From Hyphomicrobium sp. LHD-15 (GTDB lineage: Bacteria; Pseudomonadota; Alphaproteobacteria; Rhizobiales; Hyphomicrobiaceae), in contig NZ_JAVIFT010000001.1 of the NCBI RefSeq assembly GCF_031157355.1, forward strand, positions 806,001-870,000: 64,000 nucleotides of DNA, written 5' to 3'. The translations under genes and the position numbers were made by a program. A model generated the notes under the pieces. That model was given only the letters and a program-made list of their open reading frames with translations, searched no databases and was not told the origin of the DNA. Below, piece after piece: positions 49,899-62,722 of this stretch (within the stretch, counting starts at the first letter, position 1; each line of letters begins with the position of its first letter).

Positions 49899-50285
49899 TC
49901 AGGCCGCCAGCAGCCGCTCGACCTCGCGGACGAGGTCCTTGAGGTGGAAGGGTTTCGAGAGCACGCGCGCTTCCTTGGGAGCGGTGGCCTCGTTGTTCAA
50001 AATGACGGCAGCAAAGCCGGTGATGAACATGATTTTCAGCTCGGGATCGATTTCGGCCGCGCGACGGGCGAGCTCGATGCCATCCATGCGCGGCATGACG
50101 ATGTCGGTCAAAAGCAGCGTGAAAGGCTCTTGCTGAAGGCGCTCGAAAGCCTCCTCGCCGTTGGGGAACGAGATCACCTCATAGCCAGCCTTGGCCAATG
50201 CGCGTTCCAGGAACCCGCGCATGGAATCGTCGTCCTCGGCCAGCAGGATTCTGCACATCGGAAGTCGGGAGGGCTTAGCGGTCAT
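49899..50285 (-). CDS. cpdR: CpdR-type single-domain response regulator
   Basis: A stand-alone receiver domain, 128 residues, that in alphaproteobacteria controls ClpXP-dependent turnover of CtrA and other cell-cycle proteins. RILLAEDDDSMRGFLERAL, then LLLTDIVMPRMDG with the phosphoacceptor Asp, and LSKPFHLKDLV match CpdR closely. The preferred start is ATG 50285, which has AAGAAAG upstream; ATG 50258 (MCRILLAED) gives the commoner family length. No kinase gene is adjacent. Confidence 0.9.
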   Translation of the reverse strand: MTAKPSRLPMCRILLAEDDDSMRGFLERALAKAGYEVISFPNGEEAFERLQQEPFTLLLTDIVMPRMDGIELARRAAEIDPELKIMFITGFAAVILNNEATAPKEARVLSKPFHLKDLVREVERLLAA

Positions 50286-50671
50286 GAGCTTTCTTACTCG
50301 GGATGTCGACTTATCGGGGATAGCGCCAATGGCCACATGAATCTGACGCCAGTTTGGTAAATGGAACGTGAAGCCTCGACAGCGTGGGTAGTGTCTCCCA
50401 CATCTTGACTGAAAACACAGCAAAAGGCGGGCCAGGACCAGCGCGGCGTGCAGTTTACCGCATTTTTCCACGGTGGGGTTGCGAAATGCTTTGCCCGGCG
50501 TGGACAGCGCGAGGCGAGGTTGGCACACTGCACCTTCGTTCGTGTCGAAATGCGCCGCTTCGACACGAACGGTCGTGCGAAAGCGCAAAACGTGTCAGCA
50601 TGAGACGGCAGCGGCATGGGCTTCTCCACTTCGCTTTCCGGCGACAAGGCCCTCGCGGTGAACAGGACCAG
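50286..50671. other. Divergent region between cpdR and the amidohydrolase gene
   Basis: About 390 bases holding the perfect inverted repeat at 50538-50570 and no convincing gene. The plus-strand frame is open through it but starts without a Shine-Dalgarno. Confidence 0.45.
50538..50570. repeat. Perfect 12-bp inverted repeat
   Basis: GTTCGTGTCGAA at 50538-50549 and TTCGACACGAAC at 50559-50570, with a 9-base loop and no T run. It may be an operator for the downstream gene or an RNA hairpin in its leader. Confidence 0.6.
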
Positions 50672-51571
50672 ATGACTGCGCAGATGCCCACACCGATCAG
50701 TCCCGAACTCGATCCGCCGTTCTCGATCCTGACGCCGAAGGTTCAGAACGCGCCGTTCATCCTGTGCTCTCCGCACTCGGGACGCATCTACCCCAAACAC
50801 TTCCTCGCGCAATCCCGCCTCGATCCCATGACGCTGCGGAAGTCCGAGGATTGCTTCGTCGACGAATTGTTTCAGGGCGCTGCTGAATTCGGCGTTCCGC
50901 TCATTGCCGCGCGGTTTCCGCGGGCCTACCTCGACGTGAACCGCGAGCCCTACGAGCTCGATCCGGAATTGTTTGCGGATCCGCTGCCCGATTACGCCAA
51001 CAGCAAATCCGTCCGCGTGGTCGGCGGGCTCGGCACGATCGCGCGCATCGTCGCGGACGGCGAGGAAATCTATCGCACGCGGCTCAGCGTCGACGAAGCG
51101 CTCGCGCGCATCGAACAGTTGTACTTCCCATTTCATGCCGCACTCGAAGCGCTGATCGAGCAAACGCGCGCGCAGTTCGGCTATGCCGTACTGATCGATT
51201 GCCACTCGATGCCGTCCGCGCAAATGGCGCAAAGCAGCGGCCCGCGGCCGGATTTCGTGATCGGGGACCGTTTCGGCGCGGCCTGCGATCCACGGCTCAC
51301 ACGGTTCATTCGGGATACGCTCCTGACGGAAGGCTACGACGTGCAGCTCAACCGGCCCTATGCGGGCGGCTATATCACCGAGCACTACGGCCGGCCCTAT
51401 CGCGGTGTTCAGGCGGTCCAGATCGAAATCAACCGAGCGCTCTATCTCGACGAGCTCAATTTCAAACCATCGCTTGGCTTCCGCAGGTTGAAGATCGATC
51501 TGACACGGATCTGCAATATGTTGTTCTCGGCGCTGCCGGCCATCCTTGAGCAGCGCGCCGCCGCCGAGTAA
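50672..51571 (+). CDS. N-formylglutamate amidohydrolase family protein, copy 2
   Basis: A 299-residue member of the same family as the protein at 45474-46313, but from the longer HutG-like branch. FILCSPHSGRIYP, ARFPRAYLDVNREPYELDPELF, VLIDCHSMPS, DFVIGDRFG and AGGYITEHYG are recognisable, with the likely metal ligands in the PHSG and DCHSM motifs. The ATG at 50672 has AGGA six bases upstream. It stands next to cpdR, a neighbourhood I recall from other Rhizobiales. Confidence 0.9.
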   Translation: MTAQMPTPISPELDPPFSILTPKVQNAPFILCSPHSGRIYPKHFLAQSRLDPMTLRKSEDCFVDELFQGAAEFGVPLIAARFPRAYLDVNREPYELDPELFADPLPDYANSKSVRVVGGLGTIARIVADGEEIYRTRLSVDEALARIEQLYFPFHAALEALIEQTRAQFGYAVLIDCHSMPSAQMAQSSGPRPDFVIGDRFGAACDPRLTRFIRDTLLTEGYDVQLNRPYAGGYITEHYGRPYRGVQAVQIEINRALYLDELNFKPSLGFRRLKIDLTRICNMLFSALPAILEQRAAAE

Positions 51572-51656
51572 TCAAAAGCGCTGTGGCCGATAAGAATGGC
51601 GCCTTCGCAAAAAGCGCGGCGCGTCTTTTTCTGACGGAATAAAATCAGCCCGGAAT

Positions 51657-51733
51657 AAAAAAAGGGCCGTCCAATGGACGGCCCAAGTCTAGGGAGGAAA
51701 CGCCCAAGGAGGGCTCGTGATCCCATGGGGATG
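51657..51733 (-). ncRNA. mmgR: mmgR/suhB-family (alpha-r8) small RNA, copy 1
   Basis: On the minus strand the sequence reads: small GCCC/GGGC hairpin, then GTTTCCTCCCTAGACTT, then the terminator GGGCCGTCC/GGACGGCCC with T7 (51657-51663). The UUUCCUCCCU core is the conserved single-stranded motif of the Rhizobiales mmgR (suhB, Rfam RF00519) family as I recall it; in Sinorhizobium mmgR limits polyhydroxybutyrate storage. The 3' end is set by the T run; the 5' end is estimated from the usual length near 77 bases. Confidence 0.85.
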
Positions 51734-51954
51734 GCGAAAGCCATGGCCACGGTCTCACAGTTCAAATCTATGCTGCAGCGCCGCAAACCGCAAGCCCCCA
51801 CGTCGGCAATTTTTGCTGCAATGCGCTACGCGCGATCATTAAGCAACACCACCTAGGCCTTCTCAGTGGCTGACCGTCCGGAACCGGATCATCTGCGGAC
51901 CCTGTTTTTCTCTTTGATTTCTGTGCGCTACAGCGTCGCAGCCCCGTCAGGCAC

Positions 51955-52033
51955 AAAAAAAAGGGCCGTCCAAGTGCGGACGGCCCAAGTCTAGGGAGGA
52001 AACGCCCAAGGAGGGCTACGACGGCCGAGCCAA
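51955..52033 (-). ncRNA. mmgR: mmgR/suhB-family small RNA, copy 2
   Basis: The same order of elements as copy 1: GCCC-TCCTT-GGGC hairpin, UUUCCUCCCU core (complement of 51993-52002), terminator stem GGGCCGTCC/GGACGGCCC with a different loop (GCACTT on the minus strand) and a T8 run. The segment from the hairpin through the core matches copy 1 almost exactly; the flanks do not, so each copy likely has its own promoter. Confidence 0.85.
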
Positions 52034-52198
52034 GCCCGGCGGATGTCGCACTGCAAAATATCGTCGATACGAATTAGAAAGGAAGTGCAAAAACTGCAGA
52101 GCTGCCATTACAGGCGCGTGGGGCAGAACGTTCGCAGTTTGAGGAGGTTGTGTGACGGTGCGACAAACTTTGCGATCGAACAAAGATGCGTTGCCGTC

Positions 52199-52276
52199 AA
52201 AAAGAGGCCGTTCGAACGAGCGAACGGCCCAAGTCTAGGGAGGAAACGCCCGTAATGGGCTGCGGTGGCGAAGAAG
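52199..52276 (-). ncRNA. mmgR: mmgR/suhB-family small RNA, copy 3
   Basis: The most diverged copy. The core UUUCCUCCCUAGACUUGGGC is unchanged (complement of 52227-52246), but the first hairpin has a new loop (ATTAC) and the terminator stem is now GGCCGTTCG/CGAACGGCC, with both arms changed together, followed by TCTTTTT. Such paired change supports RNA function. The 5' end is estimated and may lie inside the hairpin at 52260-52300. Confidence 0.82.
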
Positions 52277-52300
52277 TGCTTCCTCGGGACCGCAGTTTTT
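52260..52300 (+). terminator. Terminator-like hairpin at the 5' side of mmgR copy 3
   Basis: CTGCGGT at 52260-52266 pairs with ACCGCAG at 52289-52295, with an inner GAAG/CTTC stem, and TTTTT follows on the plus strand. It overlaps the region where copy 3 should begin on the other strand and lies 193 bases before the phosphatase gene, so it may be an attenuator of that gene or part of the sRNA. Confidence 0.5.
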
Positions 52301-52492
52301 GTATGCGCCTGTTCGGCCGAAGCGGCAACTTCAGCCGTGCTTTGACGGTCAATTACGGTGAATATGGTGCGGCGTCGCAACACAGTGCTTTCGTGCTACG
52401 CGTTCTACTCGAAAACGATGTAAATTTCTGAACAGTTGTTACTTTCGTTCTGCCCGAATGCCCGACTTCAACTTAAGCTGCGGAAAATCATC

Positions 52493-53299
52493 GTGAGTTT
52501 ACCTTCTCGCTCGCACTTCGCCGATCTGCTCTCGCTAGCCCACGACCTGGCCGACAGCTCTCGATCGGTGATCCTCCCCCAGTTTCGCAAGCAGATGGCC
52601 GTCGCCAACAAGGCGGGTGCGGCTGCGTTCGATCCGGTCACAAAAGCGGATCGCGGGGCCGAACGAGCGATCACGCGGATGATTCGTGCACGAGAGCCCG
52701 ACCACGGCATCGTCGGCGAGGAGTTCGGGCGGCACAACGAGGACGCGCCCTATCAATGGATCATCGATCCGATCGACGGCACGCGCTCGTTCATCACCGG
52801 CACGCCGATGTGGGGCACGCTGATCGGCCTCCTGCATGACGGCGACCCGGTGCTGGGCCTGATGGATCAGCCCTTCACCGGCGAGCGCTTCTGGGCGGAC
52901 AGGGCGGCGGCCTACGCCCGCACCAGCCTGGGCAAGCCGCGAAAAATCCGGACGCGGGCCTGCGGGCGCTTGTCGGATGCCCTGATGATGACGACGAGCC
53001 CCGATCTCTTCGAGCGGGGCGTGGAGGCGGACGGCTTCGCCCGCGTAAAGCGTGAGGCGCGCATGACCCGTTACGGCGGCGATTGCTACGCCTATTGCCT
53101 GCTCGCGCACGGCCTCGTCGATCTCGTCGTCGAATCCGGCCTCAAGAGCTACGACATCGTGGCGCTCATTCCGATCGTCGAGCGGGCCGGCGGGCGCGTG
53201 ACGACGTGGGACGGCGGCTCCGCCACGTCGGGCGGACGCATCGTGGCCTCCGGTGATCCGGTGCTGCACGAGCGCGTGCTAAAGCTGCTCAACAAGTAG
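52493..53299 (+). CDS. hisN: Inositol-monophosphatase-family enzyme, HisN-like
   Basis: A magnesium-dependent phosphatase of 268 residues. GEEFG (first metal ligand), IIDPIDGTRSFITG and, late, GLKSYDIVALIPIVERAGG are the family signatures. The sequence resembles alphaproteobacterial histidinol-phosphatases (HisN), which do the penultimate step of histidine synthesis, but inositol-1-phosphatase (SuhB) activity cannot be excluded. GTG at 52493 has GGAAA upstream and fits the family start; the frame opens earlier at 52436. Confidence 0.85.
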   Translation: MSLPSRSHFADLLSLAHDLADSSRSVILPQFRKQMAVANKAGAAAFDPVTKADRGAERAITRMIRAREPDHGIVGEEFGRHNEDAPYQWIIDPIDGTRSFITGTPMWGTLIGLLHDGDPVLGLMDQPFTGERFWADRAAAYARTSLGKPRKIRTRACGRLSDALMMTTSPDLFERGVEADGFARVKREARMTRYGGDCYAYCLLAHGLVDLVVESGLKSYDIVALIPIVERAGGRVTTWDGGSATSGGRIVASGDPVLHERVLKLLNK

Positions 53300-53302
53300 C
53301 GA

Positions 53303-54259
53303 TCACGCGGCCTGGTCGAGGCCCATGTAGGCGTCGAAGGCGGCCCAGAAGCGGAGGCGGATCGAATCCGCCTCCTGCAGGATCTCATGGCGCGCGGACG
53401 GCAGCAGAACGTGGGTGCCGACCTTGAGACCAACAGCGAAATCCTCACTCGCCCGCGAAGAGACGATCTCGTCCTTGCCGGCCACGAAAATCATCATCGG
53501 CACGGTGACGGACCCCGCGTATCCGGGCTCGTCCACCACGCCCATCGATCGATAGGCAGCCCGTAACCAGCCGATCGTCGGAGAGCCGAGGGCGAGCGAC
53601 GGATCGGCATCCAACACCGCCTTGTTGCGAAACCAGCGCTCGCGATCGGATGTCAGCTGATTGCCCTCGAACGGTCCCTGCTCGACGACTGCGTCCGAGC
53701 CGCCCTTGATGTAGCTTTTCGAGAACCCGACGAGGCAGCCCACCTCGGCGTAGGCACGCGCCACCACCTGCGGATAGCCAACCTTGGCGTCGGCAAACGC
53801 AATCATCGGCGCGCACAAAATCATGCGATCGAACCAAGACCCCGGCCGGCCCGCATTGCGCAGAAGAATGTTCGCGCCCATCGAATGGCCCATGGCCAGG
53901 AACGGCGGCGGGCAATCCGGCAGCACGATCTCCTTCATGAACAGCTTCAGATCGCTGTCGAATTCGCTGAAGGTATAGACATGGCCCTTTCGCGGGTTCG
54001 GCAACTGGCGCGAGGAACCGCCCTGCCCGCGCCAATCCATGGTGGCCACGGCATAGCCACGCCGGCGCAGATCAGCGACCACTTCAAAGTATTTCTCGGC
54101 GAACTCTCCACGGCCGCCAAACAGGCACACCGTGCCGCGCCGCGGGCCGCGGGTCGCCTCCCAGCGCACGAACCTGAGGCGCGCGCCGTCGCGAGTCTTG
54201 AGCTCGCCTACCACAGCGCCGCCCGGCACCGGATTCTTGGCCAGCGCAACAAGCTTCAT
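53303..54259 (-). CDS. Alpha/beta hydrolase, lysophospholipase/monoacylglycerol lipase-like
   Basis: A 318-residue serine hydrolase of the PldB type. FGGRGEFAEKYFEVVADLRRRGY, MDWRGQGGSSR, the nucleophile in AMGHSMGANILLR, the acid in FVAGKDEIVSS and the histidine in LPSARHEILQE are seen in order (each within one conserved block). Likely substrates are lysophospholipids or monoacylglycerols. ATG 54259 has GGAAG upstream and is preferred to 54280. It converges on the phosphatase gene with only three bases between the stops. Confidence 0.87.
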   Translation of the reverse strand: MKLVALAKNPVPGGAVVGELKTRDGARLRFVRWEATRGPRRGTVCLFGGRGEFAEKYFEVVADLRRRGYAVATMDWRGQGGSSRQLPNPRKGHVYTFSEFDSDLKLFMKEIVLPDCPPPFLAMGHSMGANILLRNAGRPGSWFDRMILCAPMIAFADAKVGYPQVVARAYAEVGCLVGFSKSYIKGGSDAVVEQGPFEGNQLTSDRERWFRNKAVLDADPSLALGSPTIGWLRAAYRSMGVVDEPGYAGSVTVPMMIFVAGKDEIVSSRASEDFAVGLKVGTHVLLPSARHEILQEADSIRLRFWAAFDAYMGLDQAA

Positions 54260-54340
54260 TCTTCCGACCCCGCCTCGCAAATCATTCGGGATGGGAGGAT
54301 AGCATGGAGAGGAGCGCCGGGCAGCCGTCGGCGGCGTGGT

Positions 54341-54931
54341 CTAGTACCGATTGCGATCCCAACGGTGCTCCGGCCAATAGTCCTCGCGATCCCGGAAGGC
54401 GAAGGTTCTCAGGTATTCGGGGCGCGCGGCGAGAACATCGCCGGAGCAGCGATCGACGCGGAGCGTAAAGACGCGGCCTGAATCGATCCGGCGAGCGCGG
54501 ACGCGAACCCGCTCACCATCGCCGCCGAGCGGGCGCAGATCCGTCCAGCCTTCGCGGCGCAGCTCGCGCTTGATCTGCCAGCGATCGAGGCAGGCATACC
54601 GTTCCCGGCGCGGCGGCTCGCTGTAGCGCGTGGGTGGCGGCATCGGCACCGGATAGCCGTCCTTGATCGAGCCGGGCGGCGGCTCGATACCCCGGCGGTA
54701 GGGTTCGTCGTAACGATCAGGCGGAGGCGCTTCGCTGTAACGGCCCCGATCGTAATCCTGCGGGGCGGCGTCCTCGTCATCATAATATTCGGGTCCATCG
54801 GTCGGAGGTGGCGCTTCCGAATAATCTTCTCCGTAAAGATCGGCCGCGGAGGCTGCGCGAGAAAATGAAAACGGTGAAGCGGCGAGAACGAGTGCCGTCA
54901 TCAGGCTCGCCGTGATGAATGACGCTCTCAT
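54341..54931 (-). CDS. Secreted Pro/Tyr-rich protein of unknown function
   Basis: I do not recognise this 196-residue exported protein. It has a signal peptide (ASLMTALVLAASPFSFSRAAS), a low-complexity middle with repeated YSEAPPP and DEPY-type motifs rich in Asp, Tyr and Pro (about 35-110), and a compact basic C-terminal domain (RYACLDRWQIKRELRREGW, VRVRARRIDSGRVFTLRVD, CSGDVLAARP) with two cysteines. That end resembles small secreted domains of other Rhizobiales hypothetical proteins. The ATG at 54931 gives a proper signal peptide; the upstream frame does not. Confidence 0.75.
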   Translation of the reverse strand: MRASFITASLMTALVLAASPFSFSRAASAADLYGEDYSEAPPPTDGPEYYDDEDAAPQDYDRGRYSEAPPPDRYDEPYRRGIEPPPGSIKDGYPVPMPPPTRYSEPPRRERYACLDRWQIKRELRREGWTDLRPLGGDGERVRVRARRIDSGRVFTLRVDRCSGDVLAARPEYLRTFAFRDREDYWPEHRWDRNRY

Positions 54932-55139
54932 AATTGACTCCCACTCTTGATCGCTTGTTGAGGGATCATTTTTTTGAACGGGGCCGTTCAAGGCCGGAAA
55001 ACCCGCACAGGGTCTGCCTTCAAACATGAACGGCAGATGAAGGGTTCCCGATTTTGCCTTTGAAAGCCTGAACTTGCTCAGCCGCTGTGGCGAATTTTAC
55101 ACGCGGCCCCGGCTCCCTCTTGAAGGCGCCGGACGGCAC

Positions 55140-55245
55140 CCTAAATCCCCTGGTGCGCACGCCCAAAGCGGGTGCGCGAACTACTCAGAGATCCGGCCCA
55201 TGACGGGCGGATCCCATCAGTCGCTTCTATTGGAGGACTAACGTC
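55140..55245 (+). promoter_or_regulatory. ROSE-type RNA thermometer in the hsp20 leader
   Basis: Three hairpins precede the hsp20 ATG. The last, 55219-55239, pairs AGTC-CTTC with GGAG-GACT around a TATT loop, covering the Shine-Dalgarno GGAGG. One G (55223) stays bulged opposite it within TCGCT, which matches the UYGCU motif of ROSE elements. The upstream hairpins are GCGCAC..GTGCGC near 55154-55180 and ATCC-GCCC/GGGC-GGAT at 55192-55213. ROSE thermometers control small heat-shock genes in Rhizobiales by melting at high temperature. Confidence 0.8.
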
Positions 55246-55707
55246 ATGCGACATTTCGATCTCTCTCCCCTCTATCGTTCGACCGTCGGCTTCGATCGCC
55301 TTGCTCAGCTGCTCGACAGCGTGAGCGGCGCGGATGTCGATGCGCCCTACCCGCCCTACAACATCGAGCGGCTTGGCGAGAACGACTACCGCATCACCAT
55401 GGCCGTCGCCGGCTTCTCGCCCGATGAGATCAAGGTGGATGTGAAGGAGAGCACGCTCACCGTACGCGGCGAGCGCAAAGCCGAGACTTCGGAGAATGAC
55501 CGGCGTTACCTGCATCGCGGCATCGCGAGCCGGAGCTTCGAGCGCAAATTCCAGCTTGCCGATCACGTCGAGGTGAAGGGCGCCGACCTCAAGGACGGCC
55601 TGCTCAACGTCGATCTGGTCCGCAACCTTCCCGAGCGGATGCGTCCGCGCTCGATCCCGATCGGAGCGGGCTCGGAAGCGCCGAAACAGCTCGAGACAAC
55701 CTCGTAA
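55246..55707 (+). CDS. hsp20: Small heat-shock protein, Hsp20/IbpA family
   Basis: An ATP-independent holdase chaperone of 153 residues. The alpha-crystallin domain covers about 38-130: PPYNIERLGENDYRITMAVAGF, IKVDVKESTLTVRGER, YLHRGIASRSFERKFQLADHV and the end LKDGLLNVDLVRNLPE (four conserved strands). The start MRHFDLSPLYRSTVGFDRL is typical of IbpA-like class A proteins. The ATG follows GGAGG inside a ROSE hairpin, so production should rise on heating. A terminator follows at 55758. Confidence 0.94.
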   Translation: MRHFDLSPLYRSTVGFDRLAQLLDSVSGADVDAPYPPYNIERLGENDYRITMAVAGFSPDEIKVDVKESTLTVRGERKAETSENDRRYLHRGIASRSFERKFQLADHVEVKGADLKDGLLNVDLVRNLPERMRPRSIPIGAGSEAPKQLETTS

Positions 55708-55757
55708 GGCCTCCTCCCGGGCCCGACCGGCACACTCCATCCCGTGTGCCTAAAAAG

Positions 55758-55789
55758 CGAGCGGCGGATCTTCCGTCGCTCGTTTTTTT
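55758..55789 (+). terminator. Terminator after hsp20
   Basis: CGAGCGGCGGA at 55758-55768 pairs with TCCGTCGCTCG at 55772-55782 (one G-T pair) around a 3-base loop, followed by T7. Confidence 0.92.
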
Positions 55790-56239
55790 ATGCCGGACGC
55801 GCTTGTGCGGAGGGGACTATTTCCGGAACGGCTCCAGTCGAGAGACATTCTAATCTGCTCTTGTGTTGCAGAGTAAAATCTGCAACATTCTCGCGAAAGG
55901 TCAGCATTGCTGTCCTTTATGCGAAATCTTTAGCCCATGCTTCGCTCACGCGGAGGGGGTTTTTGCCTTGGCGACAACGGACTCGCGCATGATCCGTGGG
56001 TCGGCTCCAGTCGGCGGAGATCAAGTCCTGTGGTGACACAGTTGTCCCATCTCGTAAGCGGGTGCCCCCCGGACCAATGAGCGGCTGGCGAACAGCCCCG
56101 TTACACGCCGCTCGTTTCGGCGCGATACTGTCTCCTGAACTTGTCGCGAAACCGCGATTGTCTCTTCCGGCGCTGAGCCGATGCTAACGAAGCCGGCCTC
56201 CTGATGCCGGCCTGGCGTTGACGACCCGAGGACCACTTC
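55790..56239 (+). other. Long leader/promoter region of gltB
   Basis: About 450 bases without a credible gene. It contains the dyad at 55864-55887 and, just before gltB, GCCGGC repeats (near 56195-56215) that can form a small hairpin. No sigma-54 promoter (GG-N10-GC) is evident. The length suggests regulation of glutamate synthase from here. Confidence 0.45.
55864..55887. promoter_or_regulatory. Operator-like dyad upstream of gltB
   Basis: TGTTGCAGA, six AT-rich bases, TCTGCAACA: perfect 9-bp arms. The geometry fits a dimeric transcription factor, such as an Lrp/AsnC or LysR-type protein, but I cannot name it. Confidence 0.5.
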
Positions 56240-60943
<4,704 letters not shown>

Positions 60944-60996
60944 CGTTATTTCTGCCTCTCCTCTGGAGAGACACTTGATGGAAAGAAGAGTCGACG

Positions 60997-62436
60997 ATGG
61001 GAAAACCGACCGGATTTCTTGAGTTCGAGCGCGCGGACCGCAAGTACGAGCCGGCGGAAACGCGCGTGAAGCACTGGCACGAGTTCGTCGTTCCGCTCGC
61101 CGGGTCGGACGCCAAGACGCAGGCTGCGCGCTGCATGGATTGCGGCATCCCGTATTGTCACAACGGGTGCCCGGTCAACAATCAGATCCCGGACTGGAAC
61201 GACCTCGTCTATCGCGACGACTGGAAGACGGCGTCGGAGAACCTGCACTCGACCAACAACTTCCCGGAGGTCACGGGGCGGATCTGCCCGGCGCCGTGCG
61301 AAGCGGCCTGCACGCTCAACATCGACGACGTACCCGTCACCATCAAATCCATCGAAGTCTCGATCGCCGATCGCGCGTTCGAGCAGGGCTGGATCGCGCC
61401 GCGGCCTGCCGAGACGAAAACCGGCAAGAAGGTCGCGATCGTGGGATCAGGCCCCGCGGGCCTTGCGGCGGCCCAGCAGCTCGCGCGCGCAGGCCATGAC
61501 GTGCATGTCTACGAGAAGAGCGCGCGTCCCGGCGGCCTGCTCGTGTACGGCATTCCCGACTTCAAGATGGAAAAGCAGATCATCGCGCGCCGTCAGGCCC
61601 AGATGGAAGCCGAAGGCGTGGTGTTCCACTGCAACGTGACTGTCGGCACCGACGTGAAAACCAGCGAACTCGAAGCCAAGTACGATGCGGTGCTGCTGGC
61701 GATGGGCTCGGAGACGCCGTTCGATTTCTTCGCGAAGTCGCCGGGACGTGATCTCGACGGCCTTCACTACGCCATGGATTTCCTGACCCAGCAGAACCGG
61801 CGCGTCGCAGGCGAGCCGCAGCTTCCGGGCACCAAGGAGATTTCGGCGAAGGGCAAGCACGTCATCGTCATCGGTGGTGGCGACACCGGCTCCGACTGCA
61901 TCGGCACGTCGATCCGGCAGGGCGCGAAGTCGGTGACGCAGCTCGAAATTATGCCGAAGCCGCCGGTCAAGGAGGACAAAGCTCTGTCGTGGCCGAACTG
62001 GCCGCTGAAGCTTCGCATCTCGACCTCGCAGGCCGAAGGCGCACAAGTCGAATATTCGGTTTCGACGACTGGCTTCTCCGGCGAGGGCGGCCGCGTGAAG
62101 AAGCTCAACTACGTGCAGGTCGACGGCAAGCTTGCACCGATCCCCGGAACGGACGCCTCGCTCGATGCGGACCTCGTGCTGTTCGCGATGGGCTTCTCGG
62201 GCCCGACCGACGGCGGCGTGCTGTCGGGCTTCGGTCTCGAGCCGGTGGCGCGCGGCCGCTTCAAGGGGCTCGACGCAACCGAGCGCGACTACAAGCTTTC
62301 GGGTGGCGGCAAGGTGTTTGCGGCCGGCGACGTTCGTCGCGGGCAATCGCTCGTCGTGTGGGCGATCCGCGAAGGCCGCCAGGCCGCAAGCTCCATCGAC
62401 AAGTTCCTGATGGGCAAGACCACGCTGCCGCGGTAG
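60997..62436 (+). CDS. gltD: Glutamate synthase (NADPH) small subunit
   Basis: Electron-input subunit, 479 residues, that takes electrons from NADPH through FAD and two [4Fe-4S] clusters to GltB. The cluster cysteines are in [19 protein letters not shown] and [15 protein letters not shown] is bound by [18 protein letters not shown] and NADPH by [16 protein letters not shown]. The C-terminal FAD contact is [26 protein letters not shown] lies before the ATG. It forms an operon with gltB, closed by the terminator at 62490. Confidence 0.97.
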   Translation: MGKPTGFLEFERADRKYEPAETRVKHWHEFVVPLAGSDAKTQAARCMDCGIPYCHNGCPVNNQIPDWNDLVYRDDWKTASENLHSTNNFPEVTGRICPAPCEAACTLNIDDVPVTIKSIEVSIADRAFEQGWIAPRPAETKTGKKVAIVGSGPAGLAAAQQLARAGHDVHVYEKSARPGGLLVYGIPDFKMEKQIIARRQAQMEAEGVVFHCNVTVGTDVKTSELEAKYDAVLLAMGSETPFDFFAKSPGRDLDGLHYAMDFLTQQNRRVAGEPQLPGTKEISAKGKHVIVIGGGDTGSDCIGTSIRQGAKSVTQLEIMPKPPVKEDKALSWPNWPLKLRISTSQAEGAQVEYSVSTTGFSGEGGRVKKLNYVQVDGKLAPIPGTDASLDADLVLFAMGFSGPTDGGVLSGFGLEPVARGRFKGLDATERDYKLSGGGKVFAAGDVRRGQSLVVWAIREGRQAASSIDKFLMGKTTLPR

Positions 62437-62489
62437 CGCGTTCGGCTGCAAAATTTCCCGCGCTTTTATATGGCGCGTCGTCCGTTCTT

Positions 62490-62520
62490 ATCCCTCCGTC
62501 ACGCTGACGGAGGGATTTTT
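62490..62520 (+). terminator. Terminator of the gltBD operon
   Basis: ATCCCTCCGTCA, loop CGC, TGACGGAGGGAT: a perfect 12-bp stem, followed by TTTTT. Confidence 0.93.
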
Positions 62521-62722
62521 GTTTTGGCAAGCCTCTTCGAGGAAAGTGCTTCGCAGGCTTGAGCAGCGCTGGACACAGGCTTTGAGTTGGATCAGCTTGG
62601 TTGAAGAGGTTCGCCTCTACTCTTGATCCGGGACGTGACGATCCCCAGCTCCTTCTATGGGGGTCGTTAAAACCAAGTTGCCTCCACTACCCACCTACTT
62701 GGCCAACCAACTGGGAAAGCAC

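Noticed and set aside
51590-51640. A weak palindrome (AAAAAGCGCGGCGCGTCTTTTT) as terminator of the second amidohydrolase gene
   Set aside because: The stem is short and imperfect, so it was not listed as a terminator although it could act as one.
62560-62620. A sigma-54 promoter upstream of hpf
   Set aside because: TGGACACAGGCTTTGA looks similar, but the GG-N10-GC spacing is not met.
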